Shown here one piece after another: positions 1-12,185 of a stretch of DNA of 64,000 nucleotides; within the stretch, counting starts at the first letter, position 1; each line of letters begins with the position of its first letter. The stretch lies in the NCBI RefSeq assembly GCF_932526225.1, contig NC_064046.1, positions 9,695,719 through 9,759,718 of the forward strand. Reading direction: 5' to 3'. The notes under the pieces are model-generated. The model saw nothing but the letters and a program-made list of their open reading frames with translations, did not search any database and was not told where the DNA came from. Position numbers and translations under genes: made by a program. Source of the DNA: Nematostella vectensis (Eukaryota > Cnidaria > Anthozoa > Actiniaria > Edwardsiidae).

Positions 1-1983
1 AATCACTTCTCCTCTGTTATCCCTCCCCTTCCATAATCTCTCCCATAATAAAAGCTCTGCCTGTAAACCTATATAATTTGGCATGTCCTGTCAGTAATAG
101 TTACAAAATTCTAAAAAATTAGGCTTCCATTCATCAGTAGCAATCAAAACAGAGGGTATGATCGAAATACCTTTTTTTTTTTTTGCAAAAGTTCTATGAT
201 CAGAGTTGTCAAAAAATTAAAAAAGCTTTCGCACAACATCCATCATGTTTCTGACATTTGGTATTTGGCAGGTATTGGCAATACACAAATTCAGCTGGTG
301 ATTCATGCAATGGACAAAAATTGCCTTCTCATGTTCTGCTCTGATTAACGAGGAGGCTCCATTAAGTCGTCCAGCCATATTGCCAGCGCCATCATAACAT
401 TGGCCACGACAGTCTTCCATCATCAATCCTAAGTCTACTACAGCTGCAGTTATAAGGTCTTTGATGGCCTCTCCTGTTGTTCCCTCCTTACAAATATAAA
501 ATCCAATCAAAATCTAATCAAAACAGAAAGATTTTCTTTGTTTGCTATATCAGCCGCTTCATCTGCCATTACAGAAAAATATTTACTATCTCTCATTTCC
601 TGAGATAAATTATTTAAAATATGAGCACCAACAGTTGATATCATTTGATTCTGGATGGTCTTTAAAATGTATGTCGCATTTCTTGGTGCATTTTCTAGGT
701 GCTGCTCCAGTATTTGGCCACCACTATCTACCCGGAATTCAAGCAGTGCCTGGAAATTACCAGCTAGGGCAGCATTAGTGGGGTCACTATCCCTCAAGCC
801 CCTGAGTGGGATATTGTTTTTCCCACAGAAAATAATTGTTTTAAAAAGGGACCTAAGGATCTCACGGTTTCTAGCAATTTGCTGTTGAACGATGTTATTT
901 AACTGCAGATTTATCGGGACAGCTTCTGTTCGCATCATTTAGCTTCTGTTCGCATCATTTTCTTAAATTCTTCTATAGCAATCATAGAAAATTTGTGAAT
1001 TTCACAATTTCTTTGCGCGTGTTTTGTAAAGCGCGAAGCGACCGAAGTCCAATTTGTAAGAGGAGACTTCAATAATTTGTCTAACTTATTAGCGTTTCGC
1101 CCACACTGAACTCCGAAACAAACACAAGCTAAGCAAAACACTCCATTGTAATATTTAGAGTAGGCTAGCCATGGATATTTCTTTAGCCAGTTTAAAACAA
1201 ACTTGCGAGATTTTCCATTCTCTATTGACACAGGGAAATCGAAAAGCTCACCTGGTTTCCATACATTTTCGATGAATTTCAACTTGTCCTGAGGCGAATA
1301 GCTGGCGATCTTGTCGAAGACTAGGCCAATGTCGTAGGGAGAACAATCCTTCTTCCGACAGACAGGAGCACGAGCCATAAAGAGTAAAAACTAGCGCAAT
1401 TTGTTAACTATTCCTTCGTAAACTCCGATGCAAGTACCGAGACTCTAGTGAGGGCAAACGAAAGACCCTTAGGGGAGGTACAGACCCTTTATACTTTTGT
1501 CGATAGTTTCCGCGGTGGTTTCCAAGTGAGTTAGCCAATCAAAAATGGTTTTGAGTGAGTTCCAACACAATGAAAAAATTTCCAGCCAATCGCGCGAGGT
1601 TTTGAGTGTGTTCCAGTGCTAACTATAATAATACCTCACCCCCCCCCCAACTTGCTTGCAAATTGGTGACAATATTTTCTGATCTTATCCGACGTATTTC
1701 CGAAGGTTCCCGAAAAGTGATCGAAGCTCAAATCCAAAGCTCGTGATCCAGGGCGCTCCGTGAAGTCGCATAAGAATAATAACGACGATAAGGCATCTTT
1801 TTACGTTTTTAATTTAATTAAAAAGCAAAAATACAGGAGATTGAATGATTTCTACAGACAAGCCAATAGTTTCTAGGGATATCGGAGTATTTTTAAAAAA
1901 GCCATTTAAGTTCAAAATAACTTGGTCTGAAAAACTTTGAGTGTGTTCCGGAACTCACGTAAACTACCCTGGATCCAACCCCT
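1..1983 (-). mobile_element. hAT DNA transposon, copy 1 (5' part of coding strand end; cut by window start)
   Basis: The stretch matches 10180-12791 almost base for base, so it is a second copy of the same hAT element; its left end lies outside the window. The right end carries the terminal motif seen in copy 2 (GGATCCAGGG read on the minus strand, ending near 1983). Compared with copy 2 it lacks about 570 bp between position 171 and the poly-T tract, lacks a short stretch near 505, and has an exact 20-bp tandem duplication (921-940 and 941-960). The sequence to its right is the end of a Gypsy RNase H region, so it appears to have landed in a retrotransposon. Confidence 0.85.
217..1378 (-). 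pseudogene. hAT transposase (ZMYM1-like / DUF4371), broken
   Basis: Read on the minus strand, the frame starts at 1378 (MARAPVCRK) with a TTF-type zinc-finger region (WLKKYPWLAYSKYYNGVFCLAC), continues into a DUF4371-like RNase H fold (NFQALLEFRVDSGGQILEQH, then MADEAADIANKENLSV) and the GQCYDGAGNM motif that normally holds a catalytic aspartate, and ends near 217 (MMDVVRKLF). The family is a cut-and-paste transposase related to the domesticated ZMYM1 and THAP0-like genes. The frame is broken at the 20-bp duplication (921-960) and near 505, and the C-terminal dimerisation part is deleted, so this copy cannot make a working enzyme. Confidence 0.85.
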
Positions 1984-2945
1984 CTTGTAGCTAACTACTA
2001 GGTCAAACTTCTGAAGCCTGAGTAACATTCGTTGCAGTTGCTTTGGAGCGCTGATCAGACATTTCTTGAAGATGATCTCGAGGGGCTTGTTGTCGGTCTC
2101 TATTTCACTTCTCTACCAAACAAGCATTGCTGGAATCGTTCTTCTCCAAACACAATTGCTAACATCTCTTTCCGATCTGGGCGTAGTTAGTTTCTATATG
2201 TGTCATCGCTCGAGAAGCATAGGCCACCGGTTGGCCATCTTGCATAAGGCAAGACCCAACGCTTCTCTGGGAAGCATCACACTGAAGCTCAACTGATTTC
2301 TTGGGATCGAGGTACTTCAGAGTGGGGGCTTCCGAAATGATTCTCTTCACTTCCGCTAAACTGCGACCTTGTACTCCGTCATCCCAGTGAAACTGGTTAT
2401 CCTCTTTCAGGAGGTCTATGATCGGAGCAGATACATTTGATAGATTGGGAGCGAATCGCTGGAGATAATTCACCATTCTCATTAGCCTCTTCACATCCTT
2501 CTTGTTCTTGGGCTCGGGCATTCCTTGGATTCCTTGGACTTTGGCGGGATCCGGCTTCAGACCTTTCTCCGAGATAAGGTGTCCCATAAACGACACTTCG
2601 GGTAGACGAAGCCTCCGCTTGTCTTTATTTAGCCTGAATCCTTTTGCGCGGCATTTCTCGAATAGAGCTATTAGCCTTACGTCGTCATTGAGGATCGCTT
2701 CTTCTTTACTCTCACCCACACCAAACACTAGGATATCGTCAAATATGGGCATCACGCCATCAAGGCCTTCCAGGGCCTTCCGTCTCTGGAACTCTTCTGG
2801 TGCCGGTGAAATCCCGAAAGGCATTCTGGTCCACCGGAAACGACCCCATGGCGTGACGGAGGTAGTGAGATAACTGCTATCCTCGTCGAGTTGCACATGC
2901 CAAAATCCGTTTCTAGCGTCCACTGCACTTAAAACTTTGGCGTTA
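1984..2945 (-). pseudogene. Gypsy-type reverse transcriptase/RNase H fragment
   Basis: Minus strand. From about 2923 downward the frame reads MDARNGFWHVQLDEDSSYLT (RT palm), RMPFGISPAPEEFQR, the active-site block IFDDILVFG (normally YVDDILVFG), then the connection and RNase H start (LQCDASQRSVGSCLMQDGQP, PVAYASRAMTHIETNYAQI). After a stop at 2159 the RNase H end is still recognisable next to the hAT boundary (LRLQKFDLVVSYKRG). Gag, protease and integrase are absent. It is a dead fragment of an LTR retrotransposon, interrupted at its RNase H end by hAT copy 1. Confidence 0.88.
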
Positions 2946-2984
2946 GTTGAGGAAGCAAATCACCATAAATATTCAAATGTCATG

Positions 2985-3930
2985 AACTAAATATCATATG
3001 ACAACCAAACTTGGTAAGTGTTATGAAGGTCTAAAAGGGGACGAACCAATATGGTCACGTAATTGTGACGTCATAAATGACGTCACAAACATGAAAATTA
3101 TGCTGACATCATTAAAATAACCAAAGATACATTTAATCAAAGAAACATCGTATGGCACCCTAACTCGGTAGGTGTCATGAATGTGTAACGAGTTTGTCAT
3201 GGGATGTGTGCTTTCATCGATGACGTCAACAGAGACAACACTTCTCAAAACGTGATAAAAACAAACACATCCTGGTTAAAGCAACATTGTATAACAACCA
3301 AACTTAATAGGTGCAATGTATGTGCTAAGGGCGGTGCCAAAATATGGTTACGTGATGTGTGTAGTCTTCGATGACGTCACTTTAAGCAAAAAATATGCTG
3401 ACGTCATCAAATGAAAAAAATATCATGAAAAGAACCACGCAGGACAACCAAACATCGTAAGTGTCATGTATGTTTCAAGTGCGGTGCGATGAGATGATCA
3501 CGTGACGTCATCGATGACTTCACTAAAAGTCACCTTGATGCCGTTAAAAACAAATAAATAACCATATCTCGTGAAAAAACATCGTACGACAATTCAACTT
3601 GTGTGGGTCTTACAGATATCAAGAGTGATGCCGTCAGAAACAAATAAATAACCATATCTCATGAAAAAACATCGTACGACAATTCAACTTGTGTTGGTCT
3701 TACAGATATCAAGAGTGAGGGAAAGAGCTTTAAAGAACTGGTCATTTAATCTGTGAAATCGTTGACGTCATAAAAAACAGAAATATCCACATCTAATGGC
3801 TGAAAGAAGCTTCATTTTCATCGATGACGTCATAAAATATCAATATCTAATGATAGAAACATCGTCTGACAACTTAAAAGATGTCATGTACTTTAAGGAG
3901 AAAGTCACGTGAATTGTTTACATATGATAA
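2985..3930. repeat. Degenerate ~150-bp tandem repeat array with TGACGTCA motifs
   Basis: A block resembling GACAACCAAACTTGGTAGG plus a following TGTCATGTATG-like piece recurs near 3001, 3153, 3292, 3444, 3588, 3678 and 3867. Between the blocks the octamer TGACGTCA or close variants appear at least seven times (for example near 3070, 3080, 3221, 3370, 3402, 3505, 3764 and 3823). No open reading frame is supported. Confidence 0.75.
3541..3719. repeat. 90-bp tandem duplication inside the array
   Basis: Positions 3541-3630 and 3631-3719 are near-identical with a period of 90 bases and only a few substitutions. It is younger than the surrounding array, whose units are much more diverged. Confidence 0.85.
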
Positions 3931-4878
3931 GAAAACGTTGTCGTTTTGGGGGTCTGGTACCGAGGAATCTTAGTTTCTTTTCAGTTACTTTCTCCATCTG
4001 ATTACAAGTCATAAAGTTTACGAAGAACCAGCGAAACGACAACCTTGAATAACAATGACAATGACAATAAAATGTTTTTGTCATTCCGCCATCTTCTCGG
4101 CCAAACCGGCTGCCTAAAATGTGTCGGTAAATATTCGCTTATATAAACATGGAATTCGTGGTTAAATACACGTTTGATGGTCAAATGAATATTGATTTTT
4201 AGTGGTGATGTTTACCGGAAACGAGATTTAAAGTGTCAGAGTCATGTGTCGGAACTGCAAATTAGAGTGTGATGGAAGGTCAACAGTTTGGTTGTTCTAA
4301 GCAAGGCTGTGCTATGTTTATGTTGTACTCCTTTCAGTAGCAATTAAAAGTTGTGTACTTGTTTTGGACTCTGTTTATGGGTTTACCACCGGGCCATAAC
4401 CCGACCAAAACCCTGCTTTAAGAGTTGCAAGTGATTTCTTCTCCTTTCCCTTTGTCCATTACTGCAATTTCTTGTGGTTTATTTCGGGGACTCCTCGGTA
4501 TCTTTTCGGGTCCCAGGATCGGTGGGGTACTTTTGGGGATCATTTCGGGTCCTGTACAGACGTGATATTTGGGAAAACCTGCCGTTTTTTGCTCTGTCCC
4601 TCAAGACAACATAACCGCAACGAGAGTATCCAGCCACTGCACAAGCTTCTTCGTCGAATATAGCTTGCAGAGCCAGAGAGCTTGGCAGTCAATATGTTTG
4701 CAGCTACCACAGGTATCCCAGTAATGATTCTACTTTACCCTTCGATCATTGAAGATTCCCGCGAATCCTTTGAACCTCCCAAACCCCGTTAGTCACTTCC
4801 AATTTTCAGGCGGTAGGATTTTTCTCCAGCCTCTGGGTGAAGGGATTATAAACGAAAGTAACTACAATAAATTCAAAT
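3931..4878. other. No gene seen; contains a segment shared with 37486-37580
   Basis: Short frames only. Positions 4610-4690 match 37486-37580 (both contain a stretch that reads FDEEAC.VAGY on the minus strand), and ACCACAGGTATCC at about 4706 recurs at about 40900. This suggests that the duplication that copied the FReD exons also copied part of the following intron. Confidence 0.5.
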
Positions 4879-5392
4879 GGTATTTGTATTGCAGGGCCAG
4901 GGTGTATTTTTGAGCCTTGCTTCCAACAGCAAAGTTGCCATATTCGGCAAATGTGACATTGCCATCCCAGTCTTCAAGTATAACAAGCAGCTTTTTCGCA
5001 CCCGGACTGTTGGTCAGCCTGTGGATGTTGTCAAAACCCAACATGAAGTTGTCGTCTCCAGGAGTCCCGATGCCTACGCCGTACTCGTCAAACGTTCGAG
5101 TGAAGTCAAGAGTCTGAACTTCTTTGAAGAATAACAGTCCAAATCACAGGGGCTTGGTCAAACTTGCACCTTACCTGTAACAGAGAGAGAGGGGGAGACA
5201 TCGTTAGGCAAACAGCAAAAAAACGCAGGGTAAACCGACGGAAAAGCACGCAGGCTAGAGTGCTACTACTCACCAGAAAAGGTGTCTGGTTGTCTGGAGA
5301 AAGATAATAATTCCCATTTTTCGAACAAGGATCGCTGGCAAATATTTCCTCACACGAGAGCCCTGGAAGCTCGTATACACTCCCAAGAGGAA
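4879..5392 (-). pseudogene. Broken copy of fibrinogen-like domain (FReD) exons A and B
   Basis: Minus strand. Exon A-like 5392-5274 follows a TTTCTAG acceptor and ends at GTGAGT; it reads VPLGSVYELPGLSCEEIFAS. Exon B-like 5174-4879 follows a TTACAG acceptor and contains DNIHRLTNSPGAKKLL and LEDWDGNVTFAEYGNF, the classic N-terminal half of a fibrinogen C-terminal domain. Compared with the intact copy at 41107-41636, two bases are missing in the region near 5110, which shifts the frame, and the end of exon B has lost its splice donor (the sequence runs on from TACCAT into the intron). No matching third exon was found to the left. This is a duplicated, non-functional gene remnant. Confidence 0.85.
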
Positions 5393-6690
5393 CTAGAAAT
5401 AAACCATACGTTAAAGAAAATAGAATCCAGAGTGTGAAAATTTCTACTTTAGCACTTCAGTCTACGGAACAGATACTCATTTGGATAATCCAATATCCGG
5501 CGTCCTCAGTTCCATGCGACCCCATTTTGTGCTATTTGTCATGACAACAGCCCCCGCTTTGACGAAGGTGAAGTTTTTCGAAGTCTTACTACTATAGAAC
5601 ATTACCATTATCGCCTTTTCTACTTTTACAACAAAACAATATCAGCTCTGAGCACATATTTCAACCTAGTTATAAAACATTAAACTATTACTGGTTTACA
5701 TGGTTTTACCGTCTACAAGCTGCAAAGGACGCACGTAATTATACTCTGAATATTTTGAAAAGGCGTCTAGAGATAACGTCCCAGAGATTTTATTTAGATG
5801 AGTCGAGCAATATTTTTATTGTAAATTTCCCCTTAATAATAAATGACAGCAGGGGCGTAGCGTAGCGTAGCCCCCCTCCCCATATTTAAAGGCCTGCTAC
5901 GGCTCGGTACATCTAAGGCCTCTTTGAAGCTAGAAACATCATTTTTGGGACTCCATCTGAAGAAGGAAAACGCCGTTTGTATAATTATGTAAGCTGTTTT
6001 ATTTGCAAAAGTTGTTTTACGAGCTTATAAACAAGGCGACGCGATCAAATAAAAATGTAATCATATTGTTATAAACAAAATCAACATACTTGGTAAATAG
6101 GTTCTATATGACAAGAGTCCTCAAACTGTAATGGTACCCATATTCTCTAATATTATTAAGGTAAAAAATCGATTAATCGAGAAAATGCCTTGTATAAAAA
6201 GCTTTTTTAACGCAGTGCATGTTGCAGTCGTTCCAAAAGGGTTAGTGAAAAAAAAAAACCTTTTTTAGCTTTGCACATACGACATCCTTCGTTAAATCTA
6301 CCGTATGCTAGATCAAAAGTAATCCCCAAACTAAGAGTTCATTAATGACTATTTATTTTAGAATTCTAAATAGGAGCTTTAAACGAGCAGAAATCCGTAA
6401 TGCGCATTTAAAATTGTCGATGATGTGACTAATATTAAATAATTTTATTTGAAGGAAAGAACCAAATACGTCCGATCTTCAAAATTTTTAAGAATGGCCA
6501 TGTTAATGTGAATGATTTACTGAGTCTGGCGATCAGCTTAGAAGCTTCGAGTAAAACTGCGTTCGAATTCAAACTCCAAAATACACTGTTTGGCGCATTT
6601 TCCTTCGGAAGCTCTCTTTCCTGAAAAAAAAAATGTGAATTTATCATTACATGCATGCAGATCCTTATTTTCTGAAATAATTCCAATTTG
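5393..6690. other. AT-rich intergenic stretch, no gene seen
   Basis: No frame has recognisable protein similarity. There is a small C-rich transposon-like remnant near 5850-5900 (repeated GTAGC units followed by a C run). Confidence 0.4.
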
Positions 6691-6725
6691 TTTTTTTTTT
6701 TTTTGCAAAAAAAAAAAAAAAAAAA
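6691..6725. repeat. Poly-T/GC/poly-A palindrome
   Basis: Fourteen T, then GC, then nineteen A, which makes a perfect 30-bp palindrome. The adjoining sequence (about 6727-6775 and 6799-6846) is a two-copy tandem repeat with a period near 71 bases, each unit containing CCAARATGGCAGACCAAAG. Confidence 0.8.
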
Positions 6726-6961
6726 GAATCCAAGATGGCAGACCAAAGATGTCGGAAATTCTTAAAACAAAATTATTATAATTGCAAAACAAAAAAAAAT
6801 CCAAAATGGCAGACCAAAGAAGTCGGAAATGTTTAAAACAAAATTAAATAAACCTTATTAAGGCTTTTTTTGCATTGTAAAGCCGTAAAAAGGTTGATTC
6901 TGACATATCTGAATGATGGAAGATGATTTCAACTTGATATCTGATAATTTAGGCAATCTGT

Positions 6962-7053
6962 TTTATTCGTGTTCCGTTGACTACAAGCTAAGCCCTGCTG
7001 CGCATGGCCTGGTAATTAGCAAATTAAACAAGTATACCATAACATCTCCCTTT
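6962..7053 (-). repeat. 3' LTR beginning and polypurine tract of the Gypsy element
   Basis: On the minus strand a purine tract AAAGGGAGA is followed by TGTTATGG, the expected 5' TG of an LTR. About 50 bases further on (6963-7014) the sequence matches 13806-13857 at the other end of the element, the only LTR part that both ends retain. Confidence 0.7.
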
Positions 7054-7157
7054 CTAGGGGCAACAATCATTACAATTGTAGACTAAAGAGAAACTATAGC
7101 TATAAGTCAATTTCAAATAACAAAGTTTATGACTGGCATTTAAAAGTCGCTAGTAAA

Positions 7158-8916
7158 CTACGTATCAACTGGTCCTGATAGTGTAACTACTGGTTCTGTA
7201 AGTACAGGTACCGTGGCGTCTAATGGACCTGGACCACTTGGTTCTGGTGCTGGACTGCAGGTAGACATTCCTGAAGGCTTTGTTGTTTCATGGCTTGGCT
7301 CAGGAGCAGAATGGTCTTGTGCAGCTGATAGGTCAAGTTGAGCGTCTCGCAAATGTACCCGATTTCTGCGATACGTCCTGCCAAGGACTTGTACATCGTA
7401 ACTGTTGTCAAGTCGTTCGTCAGTCACAAACAGCGACTCCTGCAAGTCAATATCTTCTATTTCTTCTCGTATCTTCTCTCCTTCACTTATCTGAAATATC
7501 TGATAGGCTGGTGTGTCTGGACGTGCATGGTCGAGCGGTAGTGATGCGCGGGGTAGGGTATCACTGAGATACATCGTGGGCCGAGGCTTGTTTTCTACAG
7601 CAAGCGATAATTTCTGTGGACGCAGTTGCATCCGCTGCAGACGCTTGGGGCAGGTAACGATAAGCTTCTTTAAGATCGTGACAAGGGGCTTGTGATCTGT
7701 AAGGACTCTGACATTCTCTTTGCCTAGAATGTAGTGTCCAAAACGTTCAGTTGCATACATGATTGCTAAGCACTCTTTCTTTATTTGAGCATACTTGCGC
7801 TCAGTCTGAGTGAGAGCTCTAGAGGTATAGGCAATGGGGTGTCCCTCTTGTGTAATGACTGCCCCCAAGCCTACGTTGGAGCTGTCACTTTCAATGGTTA
7901 CCTCTTTGTTAACATCATAATATTGTAATACCGGTGCTTTGGTGATCATCATCTTGATCTTCTCAAAGGCTTCCTGGTGCTGTGGCAGCCAGTCAAACAC
8001 TGCGTCCTTGTCAGTCAGACGTCGGAGAGGTTCTGCAACCGTGCTTAGCTGAGGAACGAATTTGGACAAGTAAGTGACAACACCAATGAGGCGCCGGACG
8101 CCTACAATATCAACAGGCTGCGGCATCTCACAGATGGCTTACACTTTTTCTGGATCAGCCGAGATTCCGTCTGCGCTGAGGAAATGTCCTAAGTAGGTCA
8201 CCCTGTCCAACTTGAATTTGAGCTTCTTTGGGTTGAGCTTCAGGTTGTGTTCTCTGCATCTATCCAGTAGGTCTTTGAGAGCTGCATCATGACATGCCAT
8301 TGCTTTTTCTTTTGTTTCACCCGTTCCATAGATGATGATGTCATAATAAACTGCTGTGATTTTTGGAAGGCCTTGATTTTGCGCTGGAATTCATTGATTC
8401 TCATCTTGGGCGGACTTGATCCCGAATGGCATTCGCAACCACCTGTAACGGCCATAAAATGTCAAGAATGTTTCGAGGTAGCTTGATGGCTCGTTCAAGA
8501 CAACTTGCAGAAACTACTGAGAATACCTTGGCATTGGTCAGTTTGGGTGACACTGCGTCAAGAGTTGGAGTTGGATAATGGTTTCTGATTATGGCCTTGT
8601 TCAACTCCGATGGGCATACTCGTAGCTTGTTTGGTTGTCGGACTACCACCATGCTGCTTATCCATGGCGTTGGAGTAGTTACTCTAGCGATTAGTCCCAT
8701 TTACTAAAGATCCTCAATCTTCTTCTTCAATTTATCCTGTACTGGGATAGGGACACGAGTGGGATTGATCTGCTTGGGTTTAACAGTTGGATCTTTTACT
8801 ATGTGGTATGTACCCGGCAGCCTTCCAAGTCCATTGAAGACATCCTTGTAGTCATGTAAGACATGCTGTTTTGTCAGGGGTTCTTTTTGACCTGGCTCGA
8901 TTTGGTGGACACATTC
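7158..8916 (-). pseudogene. Gypsy pol: reverse transcriptase and RNase H, broken
   Basis: Minus strand from the hAT boundary: ECVHQIEPGQKEPLTKQHVL, the primer-grip side of RT (VPIPVQDKLKKKIEDL), WISSMVVVRQPNKLRVC, then after frameshifts around 8126-8455 the connection and RNase H (VVTYLSKFVPQLSTVAEPLR; TIESDSSNVGLGAVITQEGH; ALTQTERKYAQIKKECLAIM; VLTDHKPLVTI). The last 100 residues are a proline-rich tail typical of the end of a Gypsy integrase. Frame breaks near 8126-8240 and 8401-8455, a stop at 8702 and the missing integrase core make it non-functional. The YxDD region is in the broken part. Confidence 0.88.
8912..8916. repeat. Target site duplication CATTC, left of hAT copy 2
   Basis: Identical to 12792-12796 on the other side of the element. 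Confidence 0.8.
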
Positions 8917-9359
8917 CAGGGGTGGATCCAGGTTTTTGAGTGAGTAGTTTCCACCGAAACACCAACAATAGGGGTGTTTGGGGGCATGCTCCCCTAAGAA
9001 AATTTGAAATTTCAAGCTCTATAAATGCCATTTTCTGCATTTTCAGAAAAGTTAATTACCCCAAAAAGAACAAAAAAACATGCTATCATAAAGGCAAAAA
9101 AGGTTTTATTTTGTTGAAGGTGGTACATGGAACACCTTGCTCTACAAAAAATTTCTGGTATCCAAACGGGTGCCACTGGTCTATGTCCAATATAGCTGCC
9201 TACTAACTGTCTTTGAGCAGGAGAAGAAAAAATGGTACTAACTTATAGATGGCAAGCCTGTGGTTGGTCCTTGGTCCAGGAGTTTTCAAGATAATAAGAA
9301 AAAAAAATCCAATATTAATATCATATGTCATATACAAAAGATATGTAAAAATTATAGAC

Positions 9360-9680
9360 AATATAATTTCAATAAAAACTCCCCTTTTTCATCCTTGGGA
9401 ACTGCAGTAACTGGAGCTCTGGAGAAAAATCCAACATTGTTATCATAGTTTAAAAGAGAAAAGTACTGAATGATTATAAAAAGAATATAATTTGAAAAAA
9501 ACTCCCCTTTTTCATCCTTGGGAACTGCAGCCACTGGAGCTCTATAGAAAATACAACATTAATATCAAGTTATAAAAATGAGAAGTACTAAATGATTATA
9601 AAATATATATATATATATCATTTGAAAAATACTCCACTTTTTTATCATTTGAAACTGCAGCTTCTGGAGCCCAGGGAAAT
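9360..9680. repeat. Three ~125-bp subrepeats inside the hAT non-coding end
   Basis: The block ACTCCCCTTTTTCATCCTTG plus GGAACTGCAG recurs at about 9379, 9500 and (diverged) 9629. The units lie between the transposase stop and the left terminus of the element. Confidence 0.8.
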
Positions 9681-9993
9681 GTTTGTAAACCATTTGAGTT
9701 AACATGAAATCCCAGTGTCAATAGAAAAATTAAAATAATCACTAAATAAAAAAAAACATCTAGAAATGACTTTTTAAGAAAGTTATACAGGCACCAGTTT
9801 GAGTTTCTGTAGCTGTTATCCATCAGTTGAAGGGTAAGACCCAGATGGAACATAACTCACAAGCCCTCTAGAAACAGATGGTGCAAAAATAATTAAGTTA
9901 ATATGTTTGCCATTCTCATTCTCCTAGGGTGCAATTGAGCAAATAAATCTATTATTCTGTCCAGGTCTAAATCCATGTCTTTGTGGGTATACA

Positions 9994-12185
9994 TTAGAGC
10001 CCATTCAATCTGTCCTCAGTCATTGTGCTTCTCAAATAGGTTTTAAGATTTCGAAGGGATGAAATGGATCTCTCACAAGAAGCAGATAAAATTGGAAGTG
10101 TCATCAGGATCTTTAACATGAAATAAATATTGACATATGCATCTGTCAATATGCTCCAGTGTAGCCTAAGAGTGTCTGGAATCACTTCTCCTCTGTTATC
10201 CCTCCCCTTCCATAATCTCTCCCATAATAAAAGCTCTGCCTGTAAACCTATATAATTTGGCATGTCCTGTCTGTCATAGTTACAAAATTCTAAAACATTA
10301 GGCTTCCAGTCATCAGTAGCAATCAAAACAGAGGGTATGATCGAAATACCTTTGTAGCAGATAAATACATCATCCTTGAATCTAGAATCGAGCTGCTCGA
10401 GTACATGGTCTAGGAAAACTCTGGTCAGATTTATCTTGTAATAGTCTTCAGGATTTGAAGCAGGAGCATTGGGTCTATGTGTCTGTCTCTGAGCTACCCT
10501 TGGCTTATCTGGTTGTACATCTACTTGTCTTGCGATAGTCACTGCATCCTGGTACAGTTCATGGTGTGTGGCATCAATGTCATTGCTCATTTCTGTGAGA
10601 ACTGATATCAGAAGAGCAAGTTCTTCTTTAGCTTTCAGGATATCCATAGCTTTACTTTGCAGCTTCACTGTAAGTGGTTTAGTTAGTGCCAAAATATGTC
10701 TGACAATAACAATAGCAACAATAAAGGAAAAGTTGATAGCATTAAGTAATGATTGGGCATCTTGTCTGCTGGTAGGATTCCAGTTGGTATTTTCATGCTT
10801 GTGTCTGTTCATTGAGATATCTTCTAGTGTAGCTGTGACTGGATGAGAAGCTCAACTATTCAGTCCATAGCATCTATCCTTTCAATCCATCGGGTGCGGC
10901 ATACATTAATTAAAGCAGTGTGGGTTTTTTTTTTGTTTTTTTTTTTTTTTGCAAAAGTTCTATGATCTTGAATTCTAAATGTTCTTGTCGCTTGGGAGAG
11001 TTGTCAAAAAATTAAAAAAGCTTTCGCACAACATCCATCATGTTTCTGACATTTGGTATTTGGCAGGTATTGGCAATACACAAATTCAGCTGGTGATTCA
11101 TGCAATGGACAAAAATTGCCTTCTCATGTTCTGCTCTGATTAACGAGGAGGCTCCATTAAGTCGTCCAGCCATATTGCCAGCGCCATCATAACATTGGCC
11201 ACGACAGTCTTCCATCATCAATCCTAAGTCTACTACAGCTGCAGTTATAAGGTCTTTGATGGCCTCTCCTGTTGTTCCCTCCTTACAAATATAAAATCCA
11301 ATAAATTCTTCTCTGATGTTTTTGGTTGAGTCGAGAAATCTAATCACAACAGAAAGATTTTCTTTGTTTGCTATATCAGCCGCTTCATCTGCCATTACAG
11401 AAAAATATTTACTATCTCACATTTCTTGAGATAAATTATTTAAAATATGAGTACCAACAGTTGATATCATTTGATTCTGGATGGTCTTTGAAATGTATGT
11501 GGCATTTCTTGGTGAATTTTCTAGGTGCTGCTCCAGTATTTGGTCACCACTATCTACCCGGAATTCAAGCAGTGCCTGAAAATTACCAGCTAGGGCAGCA
11601 TTAGTGGGGTCACTATCCCTCAAGCCCCTGAGTGGGAAATTGTTTTTTCCCACAGAAAATAATTGTTTTAAAAAGGGACCTAAGGATCTCACGGTTTCTA
11701 GCAATTTGCTGTTGAACAATGTTATTTAACTGCAGATTTATCGGGACAGCGTCTGTTCGCATCATTTTCTTAAATTCTTCTATAGCAATCATAGAAAATT
11801 TGTGAATTTCACAATTTCCTTGCGCGTGTTTTGTAAAGCGCGAAGCGGCCGAAGTCCAATTTGTAAGAGGAGACTTCAATAATTTGTCTAACTTGCTAGC
11901 GTTTCGCCCACACTGAACTCCGAAACAAACACAAGCTAAGCAAAACACTCCATTGTAATATTTAGAGTAGGCTAGCCATGGATATTTCTTTAGCCAGTTT
12001 AAAACAAACTTGCGAGATTTTCCATTCTCTATTGACACTGGGAAATCGAAAAGCTCACCTGGTTTCCATACATTTTCGATGAATTTCAACTTGTCCTGAG
12101 GCGAATAGCTGGCGATCTTGTCGAAGACTAAGCCAATGTCGTAGGGAGAACAATCCTCCTTCCGACAGACAGGAGCACGAGCCAT
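9994..12185 (-). pseudogene. hAT transposase (ZMYM1-like), nearly full length but broken
   Basis: Minus strand start ATG at 12185. Order: TTF-type zinc finger with WLKKYPWLAYSKYYNG and CLACVCFG; DUF4371-like catalytic fold (NFQALLEFRVDSGDQILEQH; MADEAADIANKENLSVV; GQCYDGAGNMAGRLNG); a helical insertion; and the hAT C-terminal dimerisation domain near 10060-9994 (LPILSASCERSISSLRNLKT, LRSTMTEDRLNGL). The chain is interrupted by frameshifts near 11613-11719, a stop near 11410, and a 26-base T-rich tract (10925-10950) where the middle of the protein should be. It was probably a working cut-and-paste transposase; it is not now. It is nearly identical to copy 1, so the two moved recently. Confidence 0.9.

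Noticed and set aside
2066-2296. Plus-strand frame 2066-2296 and 2502-2873
   Set aside because: Antisense to the Gypsy reverse transcriptase fragment.
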